Assembly (NCBI RefSeq): GCF_000524195.1
Contig: NW_020170531.1
Span: forward strand, 39,663 to 101,153
Length of the DNA: 61,491 nucleotides
Source of the DNA: Echinococcus granulosus
Lineage: Eukaryota; Platyhelminthes; Cestoda; Cyclophyllidea; Taeniidae
Reading direction: 5' to 3'
Part shown: positions 35,659 to 48,400 of the stretch, piece by piece
How the letters are laid out: every line of letters begins with the position of its first letter
How positions within the stretch are numbered: the first letter of the stretch is position 1
The notes under the pieces: generated by a model
What the model saw: the letters and a program-made list of their open reading frames with translations, nothing else
What the model was told of the DNA's origin: nothing
Database searches by the model: none
Position numbers and translations under genes: made by a program

Positions 35659-37330
35659 GAGGATTTGAACAGCCCGAAAAAGTCAAGGTCATTAAAACGC
35701 TTGCAAACACTCCCATCATTATTTCCATGGGATAAAAGCAGTAACTTCGCATGCAAAAAAGAAGTTTGCAAAACCAATTTAGATGCTTAGAAGCTATTTT
35801 GACCCCACCAATTATGATTCGATTATCCAGTAAGTGCAATAAGCAGAAAATTTAACTAAATCGTACAAATGCATGCTTGTTAAAAAAAAAACAATTAAAA
35901 TAAATTGAACAGGAGCTCAATGTGGTGCGTAAGCACGTTGTGTTTAACACGTTCCAACTATTAAGCATCGAATGTGGAGTCAACTAATTTTACTCATATT
36001 AACGAAATTAACTTAAGTTTTATTTGATGGTTTTCATCAAATGACCCAAATTAATTTAAAGGATAGTACGAATGCAGCATCTCATTCGCACATTTAAGGT
36101 CCTAAGTAGAACTCTTTAGACATATGCGATGTTCTGATAGTTTGCCTAATTCTGCATTTGGTTTTGTTGGCAAATGAGATCTCGCGATTTGTAAATCAGC
36201 TCTACAGCATGGCCTATGGGGCATGCCACTAGCAGCAGGCTTATCTATAGGTCAAATTTACATACTCTGCCTGATTTTTGTTTCCTCTTCCGTTTTTAGG
36301 GAAGTCCTTTAGGGCTTTGTTTTCAGTGAATAATAAGCCGTAGTCTGGTAAAAACGACCGATATTATGGGACAAAAATTTAAACTGCAAGAAGGAAGTGG
36401 CTTTGCATACAGTTGTTCGTGTGTTTCTGTAAGGTTGGTTTAAAAAACCATTAGGATATTACCGCTTACGGTGTTTTTATATAATACACTTGCTATTCAA
36501 GTGCACCTTTCAGGTGAGAGCCGTTCAGGGGGCGGAAGTCTAGCATCAAGGGTTCGTCAGGTTTCCTCGGAACAGACCTTTTGAACCCATACTTGCCTTC
36601 ATCAGCGTTTACTAATAAATATGTCCTTGCGGAATCATCCCATTCGTTTGAGTTGTTTGGGGGCGGGGAGGAATAACTAAGTCTTGAACACGCTGCTGAT
36701 TTGCTTTTTTATTAATGGTTGATAATTTGGTCATCCAGTTGCGCAATGACCTCTGATTTACTCTGCGAGACTAACTAGGTAAACTGTGCCGAAGTTTTGC
36801 TTAGTTGGGATCTTTTGCGAAGTAAATGTTAACTAGGAGGAGTCGTAAATCGATCTTAGGTTATTTCTTATTTAACTTACAAACCTGCAAGGATTCACAT
36901 TGTCTTCAGGTCCACTGAAGCAGTCTCCACCATCTTCATAAAACAAAGAGGCTTATTCTACTGGGTGAAACAGATAAGGCAGTTCCGATTAGCCCTCTTA
37001 TATCTCATATGGGCTGTTAAATTACCGCACAAAATTGTTAGAATTGCTTTCCACTATTATAATTTTTTTGAGGTATTATTTTTTGCAGTGTCAAATTAAC
37101 CAGTCAACATAACTAGGAATACCATTCGAAGTTCTTGGTAGTGGTAAGAAGGCAGGTACGATTACCGATATTTTTCTTTTAAAATCGATTCGAAAGGAAT
37201 ACACGGGAACAAACTTATCTGATACGATTTCCTACTACTGATGATGCCAGAAAGGTACATTATGGCGTATTTATGGGCATGTATTCCAATTCGCTTTCAA
37301 GCAGTAAAATGCAAATTGGTCAAAAAATCC
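35659..37330. other. Intergenic, upstream of ZPR1
   Basis: AT-rich sequence between the ZPR1 start and the 3' end of the four-span membrane gene. No exon chain or clear TATA box was found; the ZPR1 promoter should lie here. Confidence 0.5.
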
Positions 37331-38351
37331 TCATTGAAGAACGGTTGATTGGGGGTCACCTCGCGGCCCGAGGATGCCACTTGAAATTAGACTGGGCATT
37401 ACGCTAGCCGGCTCAATTTCTGGTCTCGCTTCTGGATCGACCGGTGTATAGAGTTCTTGTCGAAGCTCCAAAATGTATGAGTAACTGATAACCATAAACC
37501 ATATCTAAAATTTAGTAAGACCAAATAGATTTGAGAGATAATGAACCATAAAACAAAGAATTTAGAAAGAGTTCAAGAAAGTGAAACAATAGAATCATAA
37601 AAGTGCAAAATAGGCCAAAAACGTTGCCAATGTGATTAAGCAGCAATCATTATTAATTACCAAAATTGAATTACAAACAAACTGGGATTGAAATGCCAAA
37701 ATTCACCAAAGTTTGCCTAACAGGGATAAAAGCGATTAACAAGAAGGGTAAATATAAAATAAATCACCAAATAAAATTGTGCAAAACCAAGTAAAACAAA
37801 GAATGATGACATACCGCAAGAACGAAGCGGATAATATAGAACATGACGTTCACAATTACATACGGAAGACGCTAGGGAATCAAAATTATGTATGACTTAC
37901 CCAAGCAGCTAAACCATACCAAGAGTATATGTAAGTGCTAACACCAAGTTCAACAATCGTATGCAATACAATTACAATAAAGAAATTCAACACAATGGGT
38001 TTCAAGTTGTATATTCTCTAAGAAATACAATCAAAGAGCAGCTTACGTATTTTGATGGCCATGAAATTGCACCAACAAGACAAAATGTAAATGAAAAGAG
38101 AACAATATGGGCGATGAACATAACTATATCACATAAAATGAAACCTTTTCATATTAGCAAATGTACGAAAAACCTTTCCAGAAAGGCATGCGCCATAATC
38201 CAGGAAAGCCCCCCTTTATGATAAAATCAGTATTTGCAAACTGTACGATATCAAGAATCACAAGTAGGAAAGCGATCAACGTCGTAATCTGTCATGAAGA
38301 ATAAGAAGGACTCCGTACCAGTGTGGTGATACCGGCAATAAAACACCCCAT
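37331..38351 (-). CDS. Four-span membrane protein, 190 aa, family unknown
   Basis: Exons in order of transcription: 38319-38351, 38174-38288, 38047-38123, 37901-38017, 37815-37871 and 37331-37504. All five junctions keep the frame (phases 0, 1, 0, 0, 0) with donors such as GTAAGT, GTAAGC and GTATGT. Introns are 30, 50, 29, 29 and 310 bp. The predicted protein starts MGCFIAGITTL and has hydrophobic segments at about residues 3-26, 51-69, 83-104 and 117-145, then a hydrophilic tail with TPVDPEARPEIEPASV. The exon edges fall near the spans. The overall plan recalls small tetraspan families (MARVEL- or LAPTM-like), but no signature motif was recognised and tetraspanin Cys motifs are absent. A donor at 37359 could extend the tail into another exon; reading on to the stop at 37331 is the simplest model. 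Confidence 0.7.
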
Positions 38352-40564
38352 GCGGTTATCAATACAACAGCATCCTCTGATTGGGATGATTGACAAATCA
38401 ACCCGTTTGTGGCGGGCATACCAATATGCCATTGTTTTTGTATTAAAAATTGTAAATATACACCGTTAATTATGGAATTATGGCCTTTGAAAGTCAGTGT
38501 AATCAAGTAAGTCAATTTTGAAAAAGTAAAACAAAATTCAAGGCTTTTGTTAAACATCCTTGGTATACCTAGTTTAAGAAAAGTTTGCTTGAGAAAGTTA
38601 GAGTTATTCCACCACATTCGAATATAACTTTGGTGTCCAGGGATAAGGGTCTTCACAATATATAAGTGGTTCTCTTGCAAAAAGGCCATATTCATCGATG
38701 TAGATTAAAATCCAATCTTACAGGCAAATTAGTTCCCATTCATTTTTGACTTTGAACTCCCTTTTAGGTTTATAGAATCTTTTGTGTCAGACTCATCCTG
38801 GCTGTTTAAAACATCACCAAAGAGTGCTATTTTTCTTCTAACGAAGTATGCAAAAGGGAATAACGTAAATGACTCTCATGGGAGGTGCTTACGCAACCCG
38901 TTCATCATATTCGCTTGACGTAGGATAACAAGCTCTGTTTTACTCAATGTTTTTGTGACTAAAACAACTTGTTTTACAAAGTAATAAGCCATACTGTTTT
39001 TTTAACAGTCTTCATAAGCTAATTCCTTAATCTGGGAAAGGCTGGAAGATGTATTCACACCAAGGAGGAGGGAGAGAGGAGGCGCTAGAAGTGGTGAATG
39101 TCCTAACAATCTGCACTTTTTCGACGGTTTTGATTACTTAAATTTAACTTCTAACCCTTTTTGCTAAATAACCACATCCTGGACTGTGCTGATGAGTAAA
39201 GTGATTGATGACCATCTGTGTCGGTGTTATTATCTTTTGCTCAGGTTACTTTTCCGTTGGCTTCGTTTCACTACTATCGCATTATTATTTGCAACAGGCT
39301 ACCTTTTATTTAATTAATCACAAATAAGAAAAAATGAACATACCCTATATTTACCTATTTTAGTTACACAGATTAAAATGTAGGAACGCAATTATTTAAC
39401 AGAACTAGGGTTTAACACACATGCACAGTGCTTGATTTAACTGACAAAATTCTTTCTGTAGTCATTCAAATTTTATAGTCAATAGCTGGGGATCCAGTTC
39501 TGCATTTGGTTATTTTTTTTGGCGAGGTAATTGTCTAGCCTCCCTCTATGCGCCTTAGAGTCGGAAATCACATTGGCATCTGTGCGTGATGGGTCATCAA
39601 ATATCCCTTTCCATCGACTAGCAATGCCAAAGATATGATGTGGAGAATCTGGCCACCTTGAAAGAGTCTATGTTCTCGGATTTTAACGCATTCTAGTCAG
39701 TTCGCTTCCCAGTATGCTGACAAGACAATGCATCATGTTTTGGGGGAGTGAAAAAATTGACATGAGTGGTGCGTATTCATGACAGTCTGCGATTCTCTGA
39801 ACTAAGTTAACACCGCTCCCCTATGGCCTCAATGTTTCAGGAGTAATAGACAACAACTGAGCTATTTATTTGCTAGACACGTGTTTTAGCTGAACGTCAT
39901 GTGATTACCTGTAATCAGAGGGTAGAAAAAAACATCTGCACCGCAGCTACTCTAGGTAGCGTCTTCTTTCCCCTGTCCGTAAGCTCCGCATACAAATGTA
40001 GGCATCTTGGTTTCAGGTTGAAGACCTAAAGCTCACACCCATCGCCTGTGGTGAGGTAGAGATGGCTGTCCGCGAGACCTACCTTCGATGCTGTCCCAGC
40101 ATCTCACAACAGGTCCTGTCTCATATGTCTCGCAGGCACATTCAATTTGCCGCAGGGTTGCTGCGGACAGGGGCGTAATTTCCGGCATGCGATGGTCTGC
40201 TCAGTTCCTAATTTACATCGACATCGATGCAGCTACACGCAGTAAAGTGTAAAAATATGGGGTTCTACCTATTAGTCTACATAAACTTGTCCAGAAGGTG
40301 AAAAAGTTTACTAGTGGGCTGTTAACAGAAGTGCAGTCAGCCGAGTGGCACGACCTCTAGATGGTGACGAAAACCACGGAATCTGGGATACGTAGAATTT
40401 AAACGAAGTTCCAATTTTTTTTCCGAGCTCCGGTTATACTGACTTCCCATCAGCAGATTTAGATATATTTGGAGTTTTGTCCTCTTTGTGCCTCTGAATT
40501 AGGTGGCATAAGGGTTCTCAAAGTTTGTACATTACGGCTAAAGTTTATGCTGTTTGAATTTTAG
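38352..40564. other. Region without a firm gene
   Basis: The 139-codon minus frame at 38276-38695 is a shadow of the membrane gene's first exons plus intergenic sequence. The stretch 40337-40391 looks exon-like (GTGCAG acceptor, GTAGAA donor) but does not join the next exon in phase. Confidence 0.45.
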
Positions 40565-41113
40565 ACGGATTGTTTTTCCTTTCCGAAAATAGTATTATTC
40601 TCACGGAAGGAAACGAGATGGGACTGATACTGACAAAGTATTTCAAACGGGTAGCGAGCAGCTGGACTAAAGCCGACTTTCAAGGCAGCTGGTGTTGGGG
40701 CGAAAAGTGTTGCAACTTCCATCGTGCAGGGGAGGAAATAGATAAAATTGTGGTAAGTTTAGCTAACCGATGAAATTTTGGAATAGGAGACTTACGAGTC
40801 CAGCTGCACCGTTTCTAGCGATAACCTTCGGTTTTGAGCTCTTGGGTGAGGAAGGCTATTTACTATGTGGAATGAGGGATTAGTAACGTAAAGAGAAGGC
40901 GTCCATGCTTCTTGAAGAGTGAAGGGATCTTGTTTCGACGAGAGCGTCAACCACGTTGAACTACCAGTTCTCTATCCTAGAGGCGCAGAAGACAAGGTAC
41001 CAGATTTAAGGTTTACATCCCAATCTGGTTCTCATCACGCCGAGGACTTAATTAAATACGTCAGTGCCTCACCGAGGTTCATGATTCTGCCATCTGCTAA
41101 AAGCAAAGCATGA
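40565..41113 (+). CDS. Candidate three-exon gene with an in-frame TGA
   Basis: Exon 40565-40752 has a TTTGAATTTTAG acceptor and a GTAAGT donor and encodes 62 residues (FLSENSIILTEGN; WCWGEKCCNFHRAGEE). Exon 40787 onward continues in phase (ETYESSCTVSSDNLRF) to a TGA at 40835-40837, yet the best donor, GTGAGG, is beyond it at 40846. Using that donor, the next exon 40918-41113 continues in phase for 64 more residues (DESVNHVELPVLYPRG; AEDLIKYVSASPRF) to a TGA at 41111. A weaker donor at 40831 would skip the TGA and keep the same phase. The upstream start was not found and the family is unknown. Confidence 0.45.
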
Positions 41114-42474
41114 GGACGTCCCAGGATAGGCATAACATAATTACATCCGAGACAATATGAAATTCCTACAAACACTTTTCTAAGTGGATTGGTGCCTGAG
41201 AATACGAGTCATCAAAAGTAGATAAAACAACACGAAATAGGGGTCGCCTGGAACCGGTCGGGGGCGGAGGCGTCTCCGGTCGCAATGAGTTTGGGTTTGA
41301 TTATTTTTATCACCAAAATCAGATATTCAGGTCAGTGCAGCCGTCTCTCCCTCAAATTAACACGAACACATTCCTGAACATCTTCTTCTCAATGCACAAT
41401 GTCATATGCTAGACAATTCTCGGCCGATAGGCATGAGACCAAAAGCTAGTGAGAAATCAGCTAGGCGTCTGTAACATGTCAATCATTGCAACAGGTTTCT
41501 TCGGATGAAGGACAGACGTTAAAACAAATCTTCTCATATCAACCGCACCATAATATGCGGAAGATAGCTTTGCTTTATCACATTTTCAGAATGTGAACCG
41601 TGTTTTTTATTAAACCTTAGGTTCCCATCTAAATCACCGTCGCTATGGGCAAACTCCAAGGTAGCACCTAAGATAGACTACTTGATAACAATGTGGCAAA
41701 TTACACCGGTATACGTCAATTTCATTTTGGATGAAGCATAATGTTACATACATACTTGTCTTCTTTGGCTGCTATTTTTTATCCAAAATTGTACATGGCA
41801 AAGAAAAAATCCCACACAGTATTGCTGCAATGCGAGAATTGTTTAACTCTCGGTTTTTGTGACGGAAAACTTGGAGCTTCACCATTTATATCTCTGCTAG
41901 GCGGCTTGACCTCCAAGGCATGTCAGTAGCCCTAAAAGCCTCTCCACATCGAAAATACATATTTTGCTCAAATATTATATCTTCTTTGGTCTCCGGAGAA
42001 GTCTCAGGACCCCATATTACGAGGGGAAACAAGAGGATCTATGAAATTATATAAGAACCAACAGGACCACCTCTTAAAATTTTAAGGTAGTGCCAATTCT
42101 AATACACAATTTTTTTTGAAATTAGTTGCTTTTAGTTTCTCTCTATGATAAACTCAAGACCTATGTGGGAGAATAGCAACTGCAACATCAGTACCAAGAA
42201 GTGCACCTGTAAGCAATATTTTCTGAAAGATTCCGCAAAACTGCTTGCCGTGAAAAGAAAATTGTTCTTCTTAAAATTTCTAAATTAACAGAGAACCTCA
42301 AAATCGCATCCCGGGTTTCAATTCATGAATGAAGCCATTAGCACCCAATCAAAACTAACCGCTTATTGGATTTGTTACCTAGATGTGCTCCTACCGTACA
42401 CCCTTGATTCTTACATACTTTATCGTGCATTTATATGCCTTATTCTTTCTCCATAATATTTGGCTCGCAAAAAT
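41114..42474. other. Intergenic, upstream of pecanex
   Basis: No exon chain was found. It should hold the pecanex promoter and leader; no TATA box or CCAAT cluster like that of CDC25 was noticed. Confidence 0.5.
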
Positions 42475-45400
42475 ATGCGCATGATCGGGAGAATTTTCAA
42501 AGAAGGGATTTTAGCATCGCTCAGTGGAGGGTTTTATGTTGACCCATCACAGGAGCACTTCATATGGATTGTTCATATTTTCCTCTGGCTCCTTTTCTTT
42601 ACCATTCCCGTAACTATTACGACGGTATACAAAATATTTTGATCTAACTACTTTAGCTTGTACCAACATCGGTAATTGCTTGGATCTCCTACACATGTAC
42701 AGTCACATTCGTAGTCACATGTATTCTCTTCTTAACGCACTGGTTACACAAAGAATTTGATAAATATGAGCCGGTTTTTATCACCAATGGTGTGAAGTAA
42801 GGCAAATTTTAGCCCCAAATGTTGTCAGCATCTTAATGACTGAACAGGAGAACCACAGCCAGTCATCCAAGGAAATGCATTGCGAAACCGTGGTCCGTCC
42901 CAATCCGTCTTCTGAAGAAATAGAGGAACAATGTCGTCGGATTGGCATGGCAGGTTTGTATATTGCAGGTAAGGTTTGAAGAGCTTTTAATTGATGCCCA
43001 TTTTACAATGTTATTCGCCTTTTTCCCGTTATAGATCTTAATCCCCAATCGGGCACTTCTTTCGCTTATGCAAACCCAAATATTCCACACTTGGAGCACC
43101 AAGATTCATCAGCACAAGGTAGGAAGTCGGACTTTCATAAAGCTACACCAGCATCAAATGCTTCGGTAAGGTAGTTTGTTGTTCTCATTGCCTTTAGCGT
43201 TCCTTCCACCAACAGTCGCGTGCATCAAACCTTCCTGAAAGTGCCATTTCGACTGATGCTGGAGAGGCGTCTAGTTCCTTCCCTACTCGTTCGTTGCCAA
43301 GGCATCAATCAGATCCCGCTGAAACATTTCGTGAGTGGGGACTTTATATTTCCTTATCTCTTCTTACATGTGCCTCGTTATTTTTAGTATCCCGTATTGA
43401 CGCCTGTCGTGTCGGTGAAGTCCCACGTTCTTTACCGGAGATTGAGGTCTCACGCCTCCACTTCGCCCCCTCACCCATACCAGAGTCCAGTGCCACCGCC
43501 TTTCGTGAACACTTTCGTCGATACGTTCATCGCTTCACTTCCGATGTTAATGCGCTTCGCAGTAGAAGCTCGTCGAGTCGCCTTAGCATTCAAAATCCTC
43601 CTAGATCTATTCGTTTCCGGAGGAGTTGGAGTTCACACAATGTAAACATGACATCTTGCTCTTTATCTTTGGTGTTAGAATGTGAGATTTTATAAAGACA
43701 GTGTTTTAATGTGTTTTAAAAATATGATCTCTCCATTTAAAAGCCTCTCTAATCGGAGTATGAATCAATTGACTTTGAATTGTCACTCTGTGAAATATCC
43801 TTTGGTAATTGCGGCTTCATGTTCCAGGTACTTGTACCGTTATTATTTACTGAATGGATGGTTTTAAGACAAAAATTGCTGCTTTGATTAATTAAATGAA
43901 TCAGATGGAGTTGTGATATATTTTTGGAACAAATAAAACGACTGATGCTCGTAAGCATGTTTACGTTTTCATCCGAGCTTTAAAAAATATGCTGACATGT
44001 GGCCACATTAGAAGTTTACCTTGCTGGAGTTCATCAATCACCACTGAATTTACTTGTAGTCCATTGAAAATCGGTAAGTTCATGGCTAGACGAACGTAAA
44101 ATATGAATAAATGAAAAATTGTGTTAGGCTCATGGAATAACGTTTTTAGGTAGTGGCGTATTTTATTCCACTGCCTTCTAGACGGATTGGAAGTACACGA
44201 GCTGTATTTCGTTAAGCTACACAATCTCGCCAGGCAAAGTGTTTCAAACATATTCAATCAAAATTCGTGTGGACAATATCTAACCCACTAGGCTTTTTCG
44301 TCCTCATAATCTGTTAGTTGGACGCTCGATGGCAGTTAATGCAAATGCATACCCCATCACATTGAGGACGGGATGTATATGCTTTTGTGTATACCTTAAA
44401 AAAATATCTACCTGTGCGTCGGATGCTATCAAAACTAATCCATTTTTGATGAACTCACTCATTTATTGAACATATTTACTAGAATTTGCTCCTTCAAAGC
44501 TAAATTTTTCGTTACTTCCTTTCTACACCTATTGCTGAGGCATGTAAACACGGGGAAATGTGTTGAATGCAAATACATTTTGATTTGTTGTATTTCGGCT
44601 GGGGCTAACTTGACTAGGATTGAATAACATTCGGTTCTAATGGATAATTTTAAATCTACACGCCATTAAGCTCTGCCACCCTCCACGCCCTCTAACAGTC
44701 TGTTTTAATGGCACCTAAATCATCTCTAACATTGAGTTAGGGCTAGCATTACACAACTCTGTCCTGATTACACCCATTTTAAATTGGCGTAAATTTAAGT
44801 GCACCATAATGATCAATTAATACTTACTAATAATACTTCGTTTGAGGCAACATCTTAACTGTGTTGTGGTAAATTTCAAACAGATATAGCCCAATCTACC
44901 TACATCAGCTTACCGCTTCGTCTTTCCAAGGACCGTTAATTTAATGTCGACTTTAGTGAACCCAAAAGCATTACTTAATGGTGACACACTTTCCATCGCA
45001 CGTACTGGGTCTGAATTTGTAGTAAATGCCGTTTAATCCACCCCAATGTTTTAACACTACCGTTGAAAGGTTCTTTTTAACTCTTGACCAGAACCAACCC
45101 ATCGAAACCACCTGTCGCAGCTCTTTAGCATACTACTTTAAATTCCAACCCAGCATTTTGCTTGCCCAAATCTCTATTTATTTTACAAAGAGTGCAGGTT
45201 CATTATGTTTCATCCACCACTAGCGATGCCACTGACTACCTGCTTCAGTTGTGAATTTCTACCTTACGCATTTGCCTTCCTAAAATCCCGTCAGTAATGT
45301 GGATTTATTTATATCTTGATGTTCTATTCATCACTCGAGATGCTGCTTCAGGCGCTTTGCTTATTTTTAAAAATTGCTCTAGTGGCGTCGATTTCGGCAT

Positions 45401-48400
45401 TCACCACTACGCAGTCGCACCCTTCCACAACATCCCGACAGGAATAATTGCCCCCGATCTGGGGGTGATTTGTCCACCTGCAGCTACGACCTTCGAGAAA
45501 CAGTGGGGGCGGATAAGGAGGGTGATATTGGGGTGCTGAAGCCTCCTCCAGATGCTGATACTGACGGTTATACGGAGAACAGTCCTCTCTTGTCGAATCG
45601 TGTTTCTTCGCCAATTGATAAGATAGATAATAAGGCTACTGTTGGTGTCAGTGTACGAGGTGAGTGGTTATACTTAATTTCATTGACCCATAAATTTATC
45701 CATTGAGGTCCTTCATCAAGAGCCGGTTGCCTTTCAGCCTGTACCAAAACTTCAACCACTAGAGGTAGAGAGATGTTGGACCACTCCTGCTTCACCTCTA
45801 TCAACTTGTGAATTTACGCATAGAAGTTCTTATTCACATCTCCGTTGTGGTAGGGTTGGCAACCAGTTACTTAATTGTTCTCATCGCAATTACAGCGGCG
45901 CTTGGATCAAACGTATAAAAAAGGCCAAACTCTAAATGACCCAAACTGTTTTGTTTTTTTTTGACATTCCGCTGTCCAAGTGTTTAACCAAAACTTGGGC
46001 AACTACAAAAATCTGAGGCAGCCCGATTCACTTCGTCGTCGGGACTGAAATGTTGATGATTAAAATAAAAATCCTTTGATGCGAGGCTCAAGTTGTGAGA
46101 TAAATCCTTTAATATCCACCATGTGGATTGCTGTATTGTACACGTCGTTTGATGGGTGGTATGAGTGCCTTTGTTGTTTTGTCCAAAAAAACAGGTTTTA
46201 CGTCTTCGCGCTGTGGCGAACCGAGTGTCAATGACCTTGACTGTGTTCTTTGTTCACCACATACATCGTTTTTTATTGTAACGACAGCGTCGTTTTAATA
46301 AACCACACTTGTAATCGGTGAGGGTTGCCCTTAATTAATAATCTGCACACACTACGGCCCTTTTGCATCTAACCGACCGTGAGGGAAAGTTCTTCGGCTG
46401 AATGCAAATGCGCAAATGAGTATTCAGGTGTCCAAATTCCACTTTTCGTGTTACTTGAAAATTAAATGGAAGAATGGGGATACTTCGTTGGTCCTTAACT
46501 AACTACATCACAGAAATGCCTGTCAAGAGAGCATGGGAAGTAATTAAACAAAGTAAGTAGGATGCTGACTTTTTGATCAGCCTTATTTCGTGATGTTTTA
46601 CTTAAGTCAAGGTTTTGCTGTTTGGCCACAAAGGGCTTATGTAGTACATCGGATAAATGAAAAAAATCCGTGCAATTTTCAGTGTAGCTCTCTGAGATGC
46701 TTTGTTGGGACTTGTAAAGTGCAGGCGTGCTTTGGTAGTCACGTCTAAAATCTCGCTTACTCACTAAGATATAAATCAAGGAAAGCTAAATTTCGTCAAA
46801 TAAATTTACATTGCCTTCTTTTACTCGACTCTGTCTGGCATAAAATGCATGCGACTGTTTATGCACTTACATTGTAAAGCAGTGATCTATGCAAGTCTCT
46901 CAGCTCTTGCCCATTTTTCCCTCACTTTAAATCCTCATGTCATAAATTTTCGCTCAAACCTGATGCATGGGAGTCCAGTTTGCCTCCTTGATGAGCCGGC
47001 TTAGACTCGGTTCCAAGGCTGAAGAAGCTAATTTAACATCTGAATAAGTATGGTGTGTAGTGGTATAACTCATCATCCGTCCAGATATCGTTGAGAAAGG
47101 TCCCCTCTGAAGATTAAAATAACCTCAAATTAACTTTCGGTTGCGTTTAGAGTGGCGCAAACTGCATCCACTGGGGAGGCGAAGCCATAGTGAAAGCTGA
47201 TAAGCAAATTTGTTCCACTCATGTGTCATGGGTTAATGGAAGGCAGAGGGTAAGCTTGAAAGTCTTCACTTCTTTCACACACACTGTATCACCACCAAGT
47301 GCATGTTGGATTGCTGGATGATTGATTGATGTGGGTAGAAGCAATTTTTTGGTGAGTGAACATTTCACTAGTTATCCCCAAATGACTCTCACTATCTCAC
47401 GCTCTTAAGGTGGGCTGGATTATTCAATTACTGAATGCTGAATTTTGTATCAAACAATTTTTATAAGAACCCATGACTTGTTAACTAACAGTCTGAAGGA
47501 GGTCCCATTTTTGCTCCTACAAGACAACTCAGAACCTTATGCCGTAAATCTTGAAAATTACTAATGGGGAGACCTAATACCACACTTTAGAATATGAGGG
47601 TGGGAAATGCCGCCTTTCTCTCAAATTCTCTCTAAGATATGATTATCATCATCTGGCATTGGACAGACAAGCAGTTGGGAGATCAAGTTGTGATAGAAAT
47701 GAAGGCGGTTAGGAGTAGGTTAGCCGAAGATTAAAATGTGTTAAAGCTGGTTTCTAAGCCTAGTCGATTCGTACTGAATAATTTCACTTTTTCCTTCAGT
47801 TTGTAGATCAATGCCTGACAATGCTAGATCGCGATTAATTTGTTCTGCAAAATGCCTCACTGTTTCTTTCCCTTTCCTTGCGCCTCTCCGTGGCACACAG
47901 CCCACTACTCCGAGTCGTCGAACGTCCCTCAGCCCACCAATGCGGTCACAGCTGCAGTACGATCAGCAGGAGCGCTGGCAACAGTCGACACCCGTGATAG
48001 CAGTTGCGAGGACCTATGTCCCCTCTCCCTACTCACTTCTCCATTGCCATCATCTTCGGTCTCCTCTGCTGCCGCTCAAGTTCACTTTGACACCGTGCGT
48101 CTGAGGCAACGCACATTTTCCTCTGGGAGACGAAGGTTAGAGCACTTTTCTTTTTATCTCAGAGTAGCGTCATAGTCTCTTTTTTCTGATTTACTCCTGG
48201 ACAAATTTTAGAGATGGGTTGAAGTTCAATCTGATCTCTTATTATGAAACCATTTGGCGAATGATAACGCAAGTTTATAATTTTAACTCCTAAGAGGTGG
48301 ATTAACATGTCCTAAGTTTTTTTTCGAGTAACACCCTTCTATTTCTTTTGTTTCCGTTTCAATCTCTCGGGTTCAAATTATCATGAATATTTCCTTGGGG

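Noticed and set aside
38276..38695. 139-codon minus-strand frame
   Set aside because: It overlaps the first exons of the four-span membrane gene in another frame; the spliced gene has better evidence.
39188..39215. CTGATGAG resembling a hammerhead ribozyme core
   Set aside because: No GAAA segment or paired stems at the right distance, so it cannot fold as a hammerhead.
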